Counted from the first letter of the stretch, positions 1-4,200 are shown. The stretch is DNA of 7,238 nt from Deltaproteobacteria bacterium (GCA_031267005.1 JAIRZX010000608.1:1-7238), one strand, 5' to 3'. Notes: generated by a model from the sequence alone, not told the origin. Made by a program: numbers and translations.

Positions 1-99
1 TGGATACTGACCATACGCCTCCGGAAGGGAAGGAAGGAGGCCGCCCGGGAGCTCGCGCGTCTAGGCAGCCCCGCCCCCGAGCCGCCTGCCAATCCTTGA
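1..99 (+). CDS. Possible 3' end of an upstream gene (partial, uncertain)
   Basis: Frame 1 is open from the window edge to a TGA at 97-99. It reads as a basic, helix-prone tail (RLRKGRKEAARELARLG) followed by a Pro/Ala-rich end, with mostly G or C at third codon positions, as in the other genes here. No family is recognisable from about 32 residues. Frame 3 is also open from the edge, to a TAA at 186-188, and could be the real one; its second half has acceptable codon use but its first half does not. The rightward terminator at 457-484 would suit a rightward gene ending here. Confidence 0.25.
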   Translation, partial: WILTIRLRKGRKEAARELARLGSPAPEPPANP

Positions 100-188
100 C
101 GGCCATCAAGATCCCCCCCGTCACTCCCGAAAACGGCCCTCCCGCCGATTTTCCCGCTTCCCCCTTGCCCTTGACCCCCATCTTCTAA

Positions 189-220
189 AAAAATCGCCCC
201 GGGGCCCCTTTTTCGGAGCC
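189..220 (+). repeat. 32-bp direct repeat, copy A
   Basis: This copy matches 348-379 at 27 of 32 positions. The shared ends are AAAAATCGCC on the left and CGGAGCC on the right, with CCCCTTTT between them. The two copies are 159 bp apart. Partial echoes of the right end occur at 240-250 (CCTTCGGAGCC) and 307-318 (TTTTTCGGATCC). Confidence 0.6.
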
Positions 221-243
221 TGGGGGCCCTTCCGGACGCCCTT

Positions 244-264
244 CGGAGCCCGCCCGAGGCTCCG
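244..264. repeat. Perfect 7-bp inverted repeat
   Basis: CGGAGCC (244-250) and GGCTCCG (258-264) are perfect complements around the 7-base loop CGCCCGA. No T-tract follows on either strand, so it is not a standard terminator. The left arm is the same CGGAGCC that ends the 32-bp repeats. Confidence 0.5.
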
Positions 265-347
265 GGGGGCGCTTGCCTTTAAACGCCCCCGGAAGGCCGC
301 AGGCGCGTTTTTCGGATCCCGCGCGGCCCCAGCTCCCTCTTTCCCGG

Positions 348-379
348 AAAAATCGCCAGGAAGCCCCTTTTCCGGAGCC
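348..379 (+). repeat. 32-bp direct repeat, copy B
   Basis: This is the second copy of the repeat at 189-220; the five mismatches are mostly in the central six bases. It runs into the palindrome AGCCCCGGGGCT at 376-387. Its function is unknown. Confidence 0.6.
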
Positions 380-456
380 CCGGGGCTTGACCCGGCCCGG
401 CCGCAGGGTTACCCTGGGCCCGTCATTGCTCATACTATTTTTCTTTCTCCGAATTT

Positions 457-484
457 AGCCCCCTCCCCGAGGGGGCTTTTTTTT
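457..484 (+). terminator. Rho-independent terminator (rightward)
   Basis: The arms AGCCCCCTC (457-465) and GAGGGGGCT (469-477) are perfectly complementary around a 3-base loop, and eight T follow (477-484). On the top strand this is a textbook intrinsic terminator for transcription from the left. It also lies directly after the stop codon of the leftward gene at 483-1481. Read leftward the hairpin is preceded by A's but followed by TAAATT, so it would be a weaker terminator for that gene. Bidirectional use is possible. Confidence 0.85.
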
Positions 485-1481
485 ACAGCCAATCCGGAAG
501 CGGCCCCGAAAGCTTCGGCCAGTCCGGGTCGTCCTCGTCCGCGCACTTGACGCCCCGGACGTAGGCCCAGCCGTCCTCCGCGCAGAACTCCAGCTTCCCC
601 TCCGCCTCGAGCAGGCACTCCCGGAACCACGCCCTGTCCCTCGGCGCCAGCGGCGTCCGGTCCATGGCCCAGTAGTCGGTCACCAGCCCGTTCGCGTTCG
701 GCCGCGTAGCCTTCGACAGCGCCCCCGACTCCAGGAGCCGGTCCATGCAGTCCCTCACCGTCGCGGTGTCGTAGTACATCAGCCGCGTCCGAGCCTTGTT
801 GAACGTGAACGGGTTCCCCAGCCGCCCCGCCACCCGCTCCAGCGCCCGCGCGAACCGCCAGAAGACGGGCTCCCTGCCGCCGCATTCCTTCAGCAGCTTC
901 CCCGCGTCCCGCGCCAGGCCCGCCGCCCCGCCCTTCGGGAGGCAGTCCCCCGGCGCGGCCAGCAGGTCCCACGTCCCGATCCGCACGGATTTCCAAAGAT
1001 CGGCCAGCTGGGAAACGTCGGTTTTGGAGCCGAAGCCCGGGAGCTTCGTCCTGGGCCGCCCGGGGCTCTTCGCCCTCGTCCTGGCCGCGAGGAGCTTGCC
1101 CACGTCCAGCGCCACCGCGTCCAATATGGCCGCCAGGGCCCGCACCTCCGCCGACAGCGGCGGGGCCGACGCCGCCGTCAGGGCGTCCGCGACCTTCCTG
1201 GCCCGCGCCCCCCCGTCGTTCGCCGCCACGAACGTCGCCGCCGACATCGAAAGCAGCCTCTCCGTCCGGGGGGCCCCCCCTTCCGGACCCGGAACCCGCC
1301 GCTCGATCCAGTCCCGCCCCTTCTCCAGCTCCAGCTGCCTCGCCCTGCCCCGGAACCAGCGGCCGGCGTGGTCCGCCCTCATCAGGGCCTCGTGCAGCTC
1401 TTCCGCCTCCACGGCCAAGACGTCCTCGCCGGCAATCCTGATCGTCCTCACGGTCAGCCCGCGCAAAATTTCCTCTTCCAC
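483..1481 (-). CDS. Predicted phage antirepressor-type regulatory protein (AntA/KilA-like N-terminus)
   Basis: This gene encodes 332 residues from a GTG start preceded by AAAAGGAGG, four bases upstream. Residues about 20-105 follow the plan of AntA/ORF6N-type regulatory domains of phage: a short beta stretch (VLAVEAEELHEAL), a W-F segment with basic residues, GRDWIERR, then an SAATFVAAND segment and a basic helix ending ARKVADALTAA. This is pattern recognition, not an alignment. Residues about 150-290 have no KilAC-like look to me. They contain WKSVRIGTWDLL and then helices around 204-256 (FWRFARALERVAGRL, TVRDCMDRLLESGAL), which suggest a winged helix that binds DNA. Such proteins in phages counteract repressors or control lysogeny. 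The gene points left, away from the packaging genes, and its promoter region is filled with CAATTCTAATTAT repeats, so it is probably regulated through them. The gene is real with high confidence; the function is moderate. Confidence 0.85.
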   Translation of the reverse strand: MEEEILRGLTVRTIRIAGEDVLAVEAEELHEALMRADHAGRWFRGRARQLELEKGRDWIERRVPGPEGGAPRTERLLSMSAATFVAANDGGARARKVADALTAASAPPLSAEVRALAAILDAVALDVGKLLAARTRAKSPGRPRTKLPGFGSKTDVSQLADLWKSVRIGTWDLLAAPGDCLPKGGAAGLARDAGKLLKECGGREPVFWRFARALERVAGRLGNPFTFNKARTRLMYYDTATVRDCMDRLLESGALSKATRPNANGLVTDYWAMDRTPLAPRDRAWFRECLLEAEGKLEFCAEDGWAYVRGVKCADEDDPDWPKLSGPLPDWL

Positions 1482-1485
1482 GGCG

Positions 1486-1494
1486 CCTCCTTTT
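1486..1494 (-). promoter_or_regulatory. Strong ribosome binding site of the leftward regulatory gene
   Basis: On the bottom strand AAAAGGAGG stands four bases before the GTG at 1481-1479. It decides that start over other in-frame possibilities. Confidence 0.8.
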
Positions 1495-1500
1495 CGTGCG

Positions 1501-1543
1501 CAATTCTAATTATACAATTCTAATTATTCGCAATTCTAATTAT
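1501..1543. repeat. Three tandem CAATTCTAATTAT repeats upstream of the leftward gene
   Basis: Exact 13-bp copies occur at 1501-1513, 1515-1527 and 1531-1543, with start-to-start spacing of 14 and 16 bp. Copies 2 and 3 are both followed by TCGCAA. They are AT-rich islands next to GC-rich coding DNA and overlap the promoter of the regulatory gene, so they are best read as protein-binding sites. The same motif recurs at 1819-1905. Confidence 0.8.
1509..1514 (-). promoter_or_regulatory. Perfect -10 hexamer TATAAT for the leftward gene
   Basis: On the bottom strand 1514-1509 reads TATAAT, formed where repeat 1 (1501-1513) meets the next base. Transcription would start near 1502, giving a leader of about 20 nt that carries the ribosome binding site. 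No good -35 lies at the usual distance: TTGCGA at 1533-1528 is only 13 bases upstream. The promoter may therefore need an activator or rely on the -10 alone. It sits inside the repeat array, so a protein bound to the repeats would block it. Confidence 0.45.
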
Positions 1544-1611
1544 TCGCAAGGTGTCACTCGCTTTTTTTTAACGTTTTTTTTCTTTTTATACCTTTTCGCC
1601 GTTACTGTCAA
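1540..1611 (-). CDS. Possible lysine-rich leader peptide upstream of the antirepressor-type gene (speculative)
   Basis: On the bottom strand GGGAGG (1622-1617) is followed five bases later by TTG at 1611-1609, which opens a 23-codon frame ending in TAA at 1542-1540. The peptide begins TVTAKRY and is then dominated by Lys codons (AAA/AAG) drawn from the T-rich tract 1562-1587. The spacing is good for initiation, but the start is a rare TTG and the frame is short, so chance is a real possibility. If translated it would be a basic peptide ahead of the leftward gene, with A-rich codons that might slow ribosomes. I do not recognise it. Confidence 0.2.
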   Translation of the reverse strand: MTVTAKRYKKKKNVKKKRVTPCE

Positions 1612-1654
1612 TTCAGCCTCCCGCCTGAGTTTCCGCCTGTCAAGCGGACGTCGC

Positions 1655-1674
1655 CGATCGCGTTTTCGCGATCG
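1655..1674. repeat. Perfect hairpin with 8-bp GC-rich stem and 4-base loop
   Basis: CGATCGCG-TTTT-CGCGATCG is a perfect inverted repeat. No T-run follows on either strand, so it is not an intrinsic terminator. It would lie in the leader of any leftward transcript started near 1737, where the loop would read AAAA. A smaller inverted repeat, TCCGC/GCGGA, lies nearby at 1632-1648. Confidence 0.55.
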
Positions 1675-1743
1675 AACTTGCTGAACAAATGGCGGCAACC
1701 CAGTTCGCTTGCCCCGCACGGCTTTCCGTGACGCCTCCGTTTA

Positions 1744-1773
1744 AGTATAGATAGTATAGCGGAAAAAAATCAA
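1744..1773 (-). promoter_or_regulatory. Candidate leftward sigma70-like promoter
   Basis: On the bottom strand TTGATT (1773-1768) and TATACT (1749-1744) are separated by 18 bases. A second TATACT occurs at 1758-1753 but is too close to the -35. The start point would be near 1737, giving a leader of about 250 nt ahead of the leftward gene that includes the 1655-1674 hairpin and the short lysine-rich frame. On the top strand TTTCCG (1723-1728) with TATAGA (1746-1751) is a weaker alternative. Confidence 0.35.
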
Positions 1774-1777
1774 TTTT

Positions 1778-1795
1778 CCCGTTTCAATGAACGGG
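1778..1795. repeat. Inverted repeat CCCGTT/AACGGG
   Basis: The 6-bp arms at 1778-1783 and 1790-1795 are perfectly complementary around the loop TCAATG. It stands just upstream of the second cluster of CAATTCTAATTAT repeats. No role can be assigned. Confidence 0.35.
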
Positions 1796-1818
1796 CTGGA
1801 CTAGGAACTACCGTAAAA

Positions 1819-1905
1819 AAATTCTAATTATGACCTAAAATGAGAATTGAAAAAAAATTGTTCAATTCTAAATATAGAACTGATACTACTTTCAATTCTA
1901 ATTAT
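1819..1905. repeat. Second cluster of CAATTCTAATTAT-type repeats with an inverted copy
   Basis: Copies are at 1819-1831 (first base A instead of C), 1863-1875 (one change, AAATAT) and 1893-1905 (exact). An inverted half, AGAATTG, sits at 1843-1849. The inverted copy and the 1863 copy form a 9-bp perfect inverted repeat, AGAATTGAA (1843-1851) with TTCAATTCT (1861-1869), around 9 bases. Together with 1501-1543 this makes at least six direct copies within about 400 bp, suggesting two operator clusters for one protein. Confidence 0.7.
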
Positions 1906-1928
1906 GGAGGTATGAAAGGAATAAGAAG

Positions 1929-1988
1929 AATATATATATATATATTTCTATTAAGATCAGATCTGCCCCCCCCCTGCCCCCCGCCTCC
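1929..1988. other. TA-dinucleotide tract followed by a poly-C tract
   Basis: An alternating T/A run (about 1930-1944) is followed within 25 bases by nine C (1966-1974) and six more C (1977-1982). The sharp change from extreme AT to extreme GC is unusual. Both tracts are prone to slippage and to sequencing error, so lengths should be treated with care. I see no convincing coding frame through it. Confidence 0.5.
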
Positions 1989-2060
1989 CAGGCCGCCCAG
2001 CGCGGTTCCTGAAGTATATAAACATTCGCGTTTCATTGGTTTTGCCGACAACGTCATTTT

Positions 2061-2077
2061 AATCCTTACAGGGTAAG
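2061..2077. repeat. 17-bp palindromic repeat AATCCTTACAGGGTAAG, copy 1
   Basis: The core CTTAC-AGG-GTAAG (2065-2077) is a perfect inverted repeat with a 3-base centre. CTTACA (2065-2070) is also a fair -35 element for TATAAC at 2087-2092, at a 16-base spacing, so the palindrome may be an operator over a rightward promoter. A degenerate relative, CTTACTGTGCAAC, follows at 2096-2108. Confidence 0.6.
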
Positions 2078-2092
2078 CTGAACATATATAAC
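2065..2092 (+). promoter_or_regulatory. Candidate rightward promoter overlapping palindrome copy 1
   Basis: CTTACA (4 of 6 to TTGACA) and TATAAC (5 of 6 to TATAAT) are separated by 16 bases. The start would fall near 2099, about ten bases before an ATG at 2109. The evidence is modest because this zone is AT-rich. Confidence 0.3.
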
Positions 2093-2108
2093 AGACTTAC
2101 TGTGCAAC

Positions 2109-2276
2109 ATGGCAAAACGCGATTGCTATGCTAGGCCGAAACCGGGATACCCCCCCTTCCGTTTTCAGCCGAAACCCATACCCCTCACGGCGAAACGAGA
2201 CGGCGCAAAAATCGGGAAAATGGCGGCGGAAAAGGAAAATACCGCGCGATCGCCACGCAAGTCCGCGCAGGGATGA
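2109..2276 (+). CDS. Possible small basic protein of 55 residues (uncertain)
   Basis: The frame starts ATGGCAAAACGC at 2109 and ends TGA at 2274-2276. It encodes a Lys/Arg/Pro-rich product with segments such as MAKRDCYARPKPGYPPFRF and, later, KIGKMAAEKENTARSPRKS. No Shine-Dalgarno precedes it; a promoter candidate places the transcript start about ten bases upstream, so translation would be near-leaderless. Third-position GC is only about 60 percent, lower than in the certain genes. A longer frame at 2128-2622 overlaps it in another register and looks less natural. No family is recognised. It may be a small regulator or chance. Confidence 0.22.
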   Translation: MAKRDCYARPKPGYPPFRFQPKPIPLTAKRDGAKIGKMAAEKENTARSPRKSAQG

Positions 2277-2289
2277 TTTTTTTGATGAA

Positions 2290-2306
2290 AATCCTTACAG
2301 GGTAAG
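2290..2306. repeat. 17-bp palindromic repeat AATCCTTACAGGGTAAG, copy 2
   Basis: This copy is identical over 17 bases to 2061-2077 and lies 229 bp downstream. Here the palindrome extends to CCTTAC-AGG-GTAAGG (2293-2307). A relative, CTTATGGGGCAAG (10 of 13 matches, all three changes transitions), follows at 2335-2347. The two exact copies suggest binding sites for one dimeric protein. Confidence 0.6.
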
Positions 2307-2452
2307 GCTTTCCGAGGCGATTTTCACGCAAATACTTATGGGGCAAGGGATAGAAATTGCAACAATTCTGGAAAAATTTAGGGCGCCTCGGCCCGCGCCG
2401 CCCGGCCGGCCGGAAAAACGGCCGCCCGCCCCGTTAACGCAAACGAGAGGCG

Positions 2453-2470
2453 GCGGCTCAGTAAAGCCGC
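2453..2470. repeat. Inverted repeat GCGGCT/AGCCGC
   Basis: The 6-bp arms at 2453-2458 and 2465-2470 flank CAGTAA. It is a stable small hairpin with no T-tract. Bases 2310-2620 around it hold no gene I can support. Confidence 0.3.
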
Positions 2471-2650
2471 TAGTTTCGTCCCATAGCAAGGGAGAGAGCG
2501 CGGCAGACGTCGCGCATCGCGTCATGGCCGCGAAAGGGCGTGAAGCGACTTTCACATGCCTGCCGCGTCTCCGGGACAATGGCGCGTGCCAGCACCCGCT
2601 CCATGCCCCCGAATGGCCCTAATGATGTCTTGCCCAAAAGCGGATTTACT

Positions 2651-2756
2651 CATATGCGGAAAAACTCTAATGATGTCATCATTAAATGAGGATATGTTTA
2701 AAAGACGTCAATCCACATATGATGCCAAACTCAGATGATGTCATCATCAAGTGACG
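2651..2756. repeat. Diverged 65-bp tandem repeat carrying two ATGATG-T-CATCAT palindromes
   Basis: Bases 2651-2691 align without gaps to 2716-2756, with 32 of 41 identities, at a period of 65 bp. Each unit starts CATATG and contains a perfect palindrome with an odd centre: TAATGATG-T-CATCATTA (2668-2684) and GATGATG-T-CATCATC (2734-2748). A half copy, AATGATGTC, stands at 2621-2629. The palindromes are the most conserved part, as expected for binding sites. Confidence 0.75.
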
Positions 2757-2782
2757 CCAACCTTCCGGGCGCGGGACAGGCG

Positions 2783-2794
2783 GGGGCATGCCCC
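2783..2794. repeat. Perfect palindrome GGGGCATGCCCC
   Basis: A 12-bp self-complementary sequence in a GC-rich patch (2761-2830) between the 65-bp repeats and the AT-rich operator array. No role can be assigned. Confidence 0.3.
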
Positions 2795-2912
2795 GGGCGG
2801 CAGGCCGGGCCGGCGAAAGCCCGCCAGTCTGCCTTGCAACTTCCGTGCCGTTATGGCAGAGCCAAACAATAAACGGCTTAGCAATAACCGTGCCTTAAAT
2901 AATAAGCGCAGT

Positions 2913-2972
2913 TGGGTAAATATTACCCAGTGACCGGGTAATAATTACGCAGTGCCGCGTATATTTTACCCG
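2913..2972. promoter_or_regulatory. Tandem array of three 17-bp operators
   Basis: Site 1 (2913-2929) is TGGGTAA-ATA-TTACCCA, a perfect inverted repeat with 7-bp arms. Site 2 (2935-2951) is CGGGTAA-TAA-TTACGCA and site 3 (2956-2972) is CGCGTAT-ATT-TTACCCG, both degenerate versions of the same pattern. Their centres lie at 2921, 2943 and 2964, that is 22 and 21 bp apart, close to two helical turns, so bound dimers would sit on one face of the DNA. This matches the design of phage repressor operators such as lambda OR, which are also 17 bp. I do not see a consensus promoter inside the array. The nearest rightward gene is at 3151; leftward there is no supported gene for over 1 kb. Confidence 0.75.
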
Positions 2973-3074
2973 GTTCCTTCCCATGGAGAGAGAGCGGCGG
3001 CAGTCGCGCCTTACGGCTAAACATGGCTTGAATCCTAGGAATCCGGCGATCGGGCGGGCGGCGCGGGGCCTCTT

Positions 3075-3103
3075 TTGCTGTATGGCATGGCAATTGCTAT
3101 ACC
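3075..3103 (+). promoter_or_regulatory. Candidate extended -10 promoter for the gene at 3151
   Basis: TTGCTG (3075-3080) and TATACC (3098-3103) are 17 bases apart, and TGC directly before TATACC makes an extended -10. Transcription would start near 3110, leaving about 40 bases before the ATG. The position argues against the longer upstream start at 2983. Confidence 0.4.
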
Positions 3104-3150
3104 AATCTGCACAACCCAGGGCGAAACGCCCGCCCCCCAGGAGAAACGAA

Positions 3151-3576
3151 ATGGCCGCATCCCCCCGCAAGACCCGCTCCGCCGACGCCGCCCGCATCGC
3201 CGCCCTCGAGGCCGAAGTCGCCCGCCTCTCCCAGGCCAACGCCGACCTCCGCGCCGCCCTCGCCGCCAAGGCCGCCGCGCCCCGCCCCGAAGCCCAGCCC
3301 CCCGCCCAGGACGCCGACGGCTTCTACCGCAGGCTCAGGGCCGTCAGGCAGGCCCTCGGGACGTCCGGCGGGGCCCTCAAGATCCAAGCCGTCAAGACCT
3401 CCTGCCGGGACATCCCCCCCGCCCAGATAGACACCTGGCTCATCCAGCTCCAGCACGACGAGAGGATCGTCCTCTACTCCTACACCTCCCCGGCCGAGAT
3501 GGCCCCGGGGGAGGAGCGGTACGCGACGGTGGTCGCCGGCCAGCCCAGGCACATAATCTTCTCCAAGACCGCCTAG
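3151..3576 (+). CDS. Coiled-coil plus predicted winged-helix protein, unrecognised
   Basis: This gene encodes 141 residues from the ATG at 3151, chosen because AGGAG (3139-3143) lies seven bases upstream. The frame extends to an ATG at 2983, but that part has no ribosome site and different composition. Residues about 10-45 are an Ala/Leu/Glu/Arg heptad-like helix (IAALEAEVARL), likely a coiled coil, followed by a Pro/Ala linker to about 55. Residues about 57-138 look like a compact domain: helix FYRRLRAVRQAL, an ALKIQAV strand or turn, helix PPAQIDTWLIQLQHDERI, then a beta wing and a conserved-looking QPRHIIF end. This order is typical of winged helices, so a small DNA-binding protein is my inference. 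It lies downstream of the three-operator array and shares direction with 3679-4200. I do not recognise the family. Confidence 0.8.
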   Translation: MAASPRKTRSADAARIAALEAEVARLSQANADLRAALAAKAAAPRPEAQPPAQDADGFYRRLRAVRQALGTSGGALKIQAVKTSCRDIPPAQIDTWLIQLQHDERIVLYSYTSPAEMAPGEERYATVVAGQPRHIIFSKTA

Positions 3577-3585
3577 CCGGCGGCA

Positions 3586-3610
3586 AGCCCCCCCGGACGC
3601 CGGGGGGGCT
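3586..3610. repeat. Very strong hairpin after the 3151 gene
   Basis: AGCCCCCCCG (3586-3595) pairs with CGGGGGGGCT (3601-3610), a 10-bp stem around the loop GACGC. It begins ten bases after the TAG of the gene. No T-tract follows rightward, so it may be a processing or stability element, or a weak terminator. Confidence 0.55.
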
Positions 3611-3636
3611 GGGGGCCTCCCCTTCGCCTTGATCCC

Positions 3637-3652
3637 CCCCGGACTGCCGGGG
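3637..3652. repeat. Second, related hairpin before the 3679 gene
   Basis: CCCCGG (3637-3642) pairs with CCGGGG (3647-3652) around ACTG. The sequence CCCCCCCGGAC leading into it repeats the 3588-3598 stretch of the hairpin upstream. The two probably arose by duplication. Confidence 0.45.
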
Positions 3653-3678
3653 TACCATCCGCCCGGAGGAAAAACGCC

Positions 3679-4200
3679 GTGAGAGACCTGTTCGTCACCG
3701 TCGAGTTCGTCAAGGGGGCGGCCCGCTACGTCATGAGCGCCGAGGCCCCGGCGGACCTCACCGCCGCCGGGCCGCTCCGCGCCGGCCAGAAGGGGGCCTT
3801 CTTCACTTTCCTGGTGGCCGGCGTCCCGCGTTCCGTTTCGCCCGAGGCGGCGGCCAAGCGGATTGCGGATGGCTTCGACGCCAGGGGAAGCCGCCCCGGC
3901 GTCGAGTGGCACGTGGCCTACTCCATCCCCTGGGCCCGGCTCCGGGACTCCGGCGTGGAGGCGGCCGAGCCCGGCATCGGCCTGGAGGAGGCGGTGGAGC
4001 GGTCCGGACGTCTCATGTCATCTTTGGAGCGGGCGATGGGGCAGGGCCGACTCCCCGTCACCAGGCCCTTGAAGCCCGGCGGGGGATGGGCGCTCTCCCA
4101 GGTGAACCCGGCCGACCTGGCGGCTTTCCTGGAAAGGTATCCGCTCCAGTCTGTGGGCTGGCCGAAGGGGCGACTGCGCGGACCTCGGAAGAAGGGTTGA
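3679..4200 (+). CDS. Unrecognised 173-residue phage protein
   Basis: The start is GTG at 3679, supported by GGAGGA at 3665-3670 with an eight-base spacer. The stop is TGA at 4198-4200. Codon use matches the terminase genes, so the gene is very probably real. The N-terminus (DLFVTVEFVKGAARYVM) looks like a beta strand and helix. Residues 51-110 are mixed, with a W-H-V-A-Y and I-P-W-A-R segment. The last third contains a helix (EAVERSGRLMSSLERAM) and then GRLPVTRPLKPGGGWALSQVN followed by PADLAAFLERYP. That ending resembles the recognition-wing and last helix of excisionase-like DNA-binding proteins, but this is weak. There are no signal peptide or membrane segments. It follows the 3151 gene by 102 bases and ends before a strong terminator, so the two may form one unit. 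Confidence 0.8.
   Translation: MRDLFVTVEFVKGAARYVMSAEAPADLTAAGPLRAGQKGAFFTFLVAGVPRSVSPEAAAKRIADGFDARGSRPGVEWHVAYSIPWARLRDSGVEAAEPGIGLEEAVERSGRLMSSLERAMGQGRLPVTRPLKPGGGWALSQVNPADLAAFLERYPLQSVGWPKGRLRGPRKKG

Larger units (their letters stand above)
100..456. other. GC-rich gene-poor stretch with hairpins
   Basis: I see no convincing gene here; open frames on both strands are low-complexity and rich in Pro, Gly and Arg. The stretch holds an imperfect 32-bp direct repeat (189-220 and 348-379), a hairpin at 244-264, and short palindromes AGCCCCGGGGCT (376-387) and AGGGT-T-ACCCT (405-415). It probably lies between the end of a rightward gene and the end of the leftward regulatory gene. Confidence 0.4.

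Noticed and set aside
430..1503. Long leftward frame parallel to the regulatory gene
   Set aside because: It is Gly/Arg/Ala-rich and lies in a shifted register of GC-rich coding DNA. The 483-1481 frame has the ribosome site, a sensible domain pattern and normal composition.
1501..1905. CRISPR array
   Set aside because: The repeats are 13 bp, with irregular 1 to 32-base gaps and an inverted copy. No cas gene is present.
1840..2076. Rightward frame of 78 codons through the AT repeats and poly-C tract
   Set aside because: The frame is built from the CAATTCTAATTAT repeats, the TA tract and the C run. GGAGG before the internal ATG at 1912 is only one base away, too close to work.
2236..2251. GCGATCGC as a cyanobacterial HIP1 element
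   Set aside because: I noticed only one exact copy; HIP1 would be abundant in a genome that carries it.
2295..2579. Leftward frame of 94 codons
   Set aside because: It overlaps the previous frame on the other strand, has no ribosome site and has an unnatural composition.
2128..2622. Open frame of 164 codons in the gene-poor region
   Set aside because: No ribosome site, low-complexity Pro/Arg-rich composition, and codon use unlike the certain genes. A middle segment (RVRLSEAIFTQILMGQGIEIATIL) looks protein-like but is too short to carry the call.
2711..2720. DnaA box supporting a replication origin
   Set aside because: The best match, CAATCCACA, differs at two positions from TTATCCACA and stands alone, so an origin is only a loose possibility.
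2011..2750. Eukaryote-like signals: TATATAAA, GGGTAAG splice-donor look, TGATGTCATCA resembling CRE sites
   Set aside because: The window is clearly phage or bacterial by its terminases, ribosome sites and intrinsic terminators. These are chance matches in AT-rich or palindromic DNA.
2983..3150. N-terminal extension of the 3151 gene to an ATG at 2983
   Set aside because: There is no ribosome site at 2983, the composition changes, and a promoter candidate lies inside the extension. ATG 3151 has a well-placed AGGAG.
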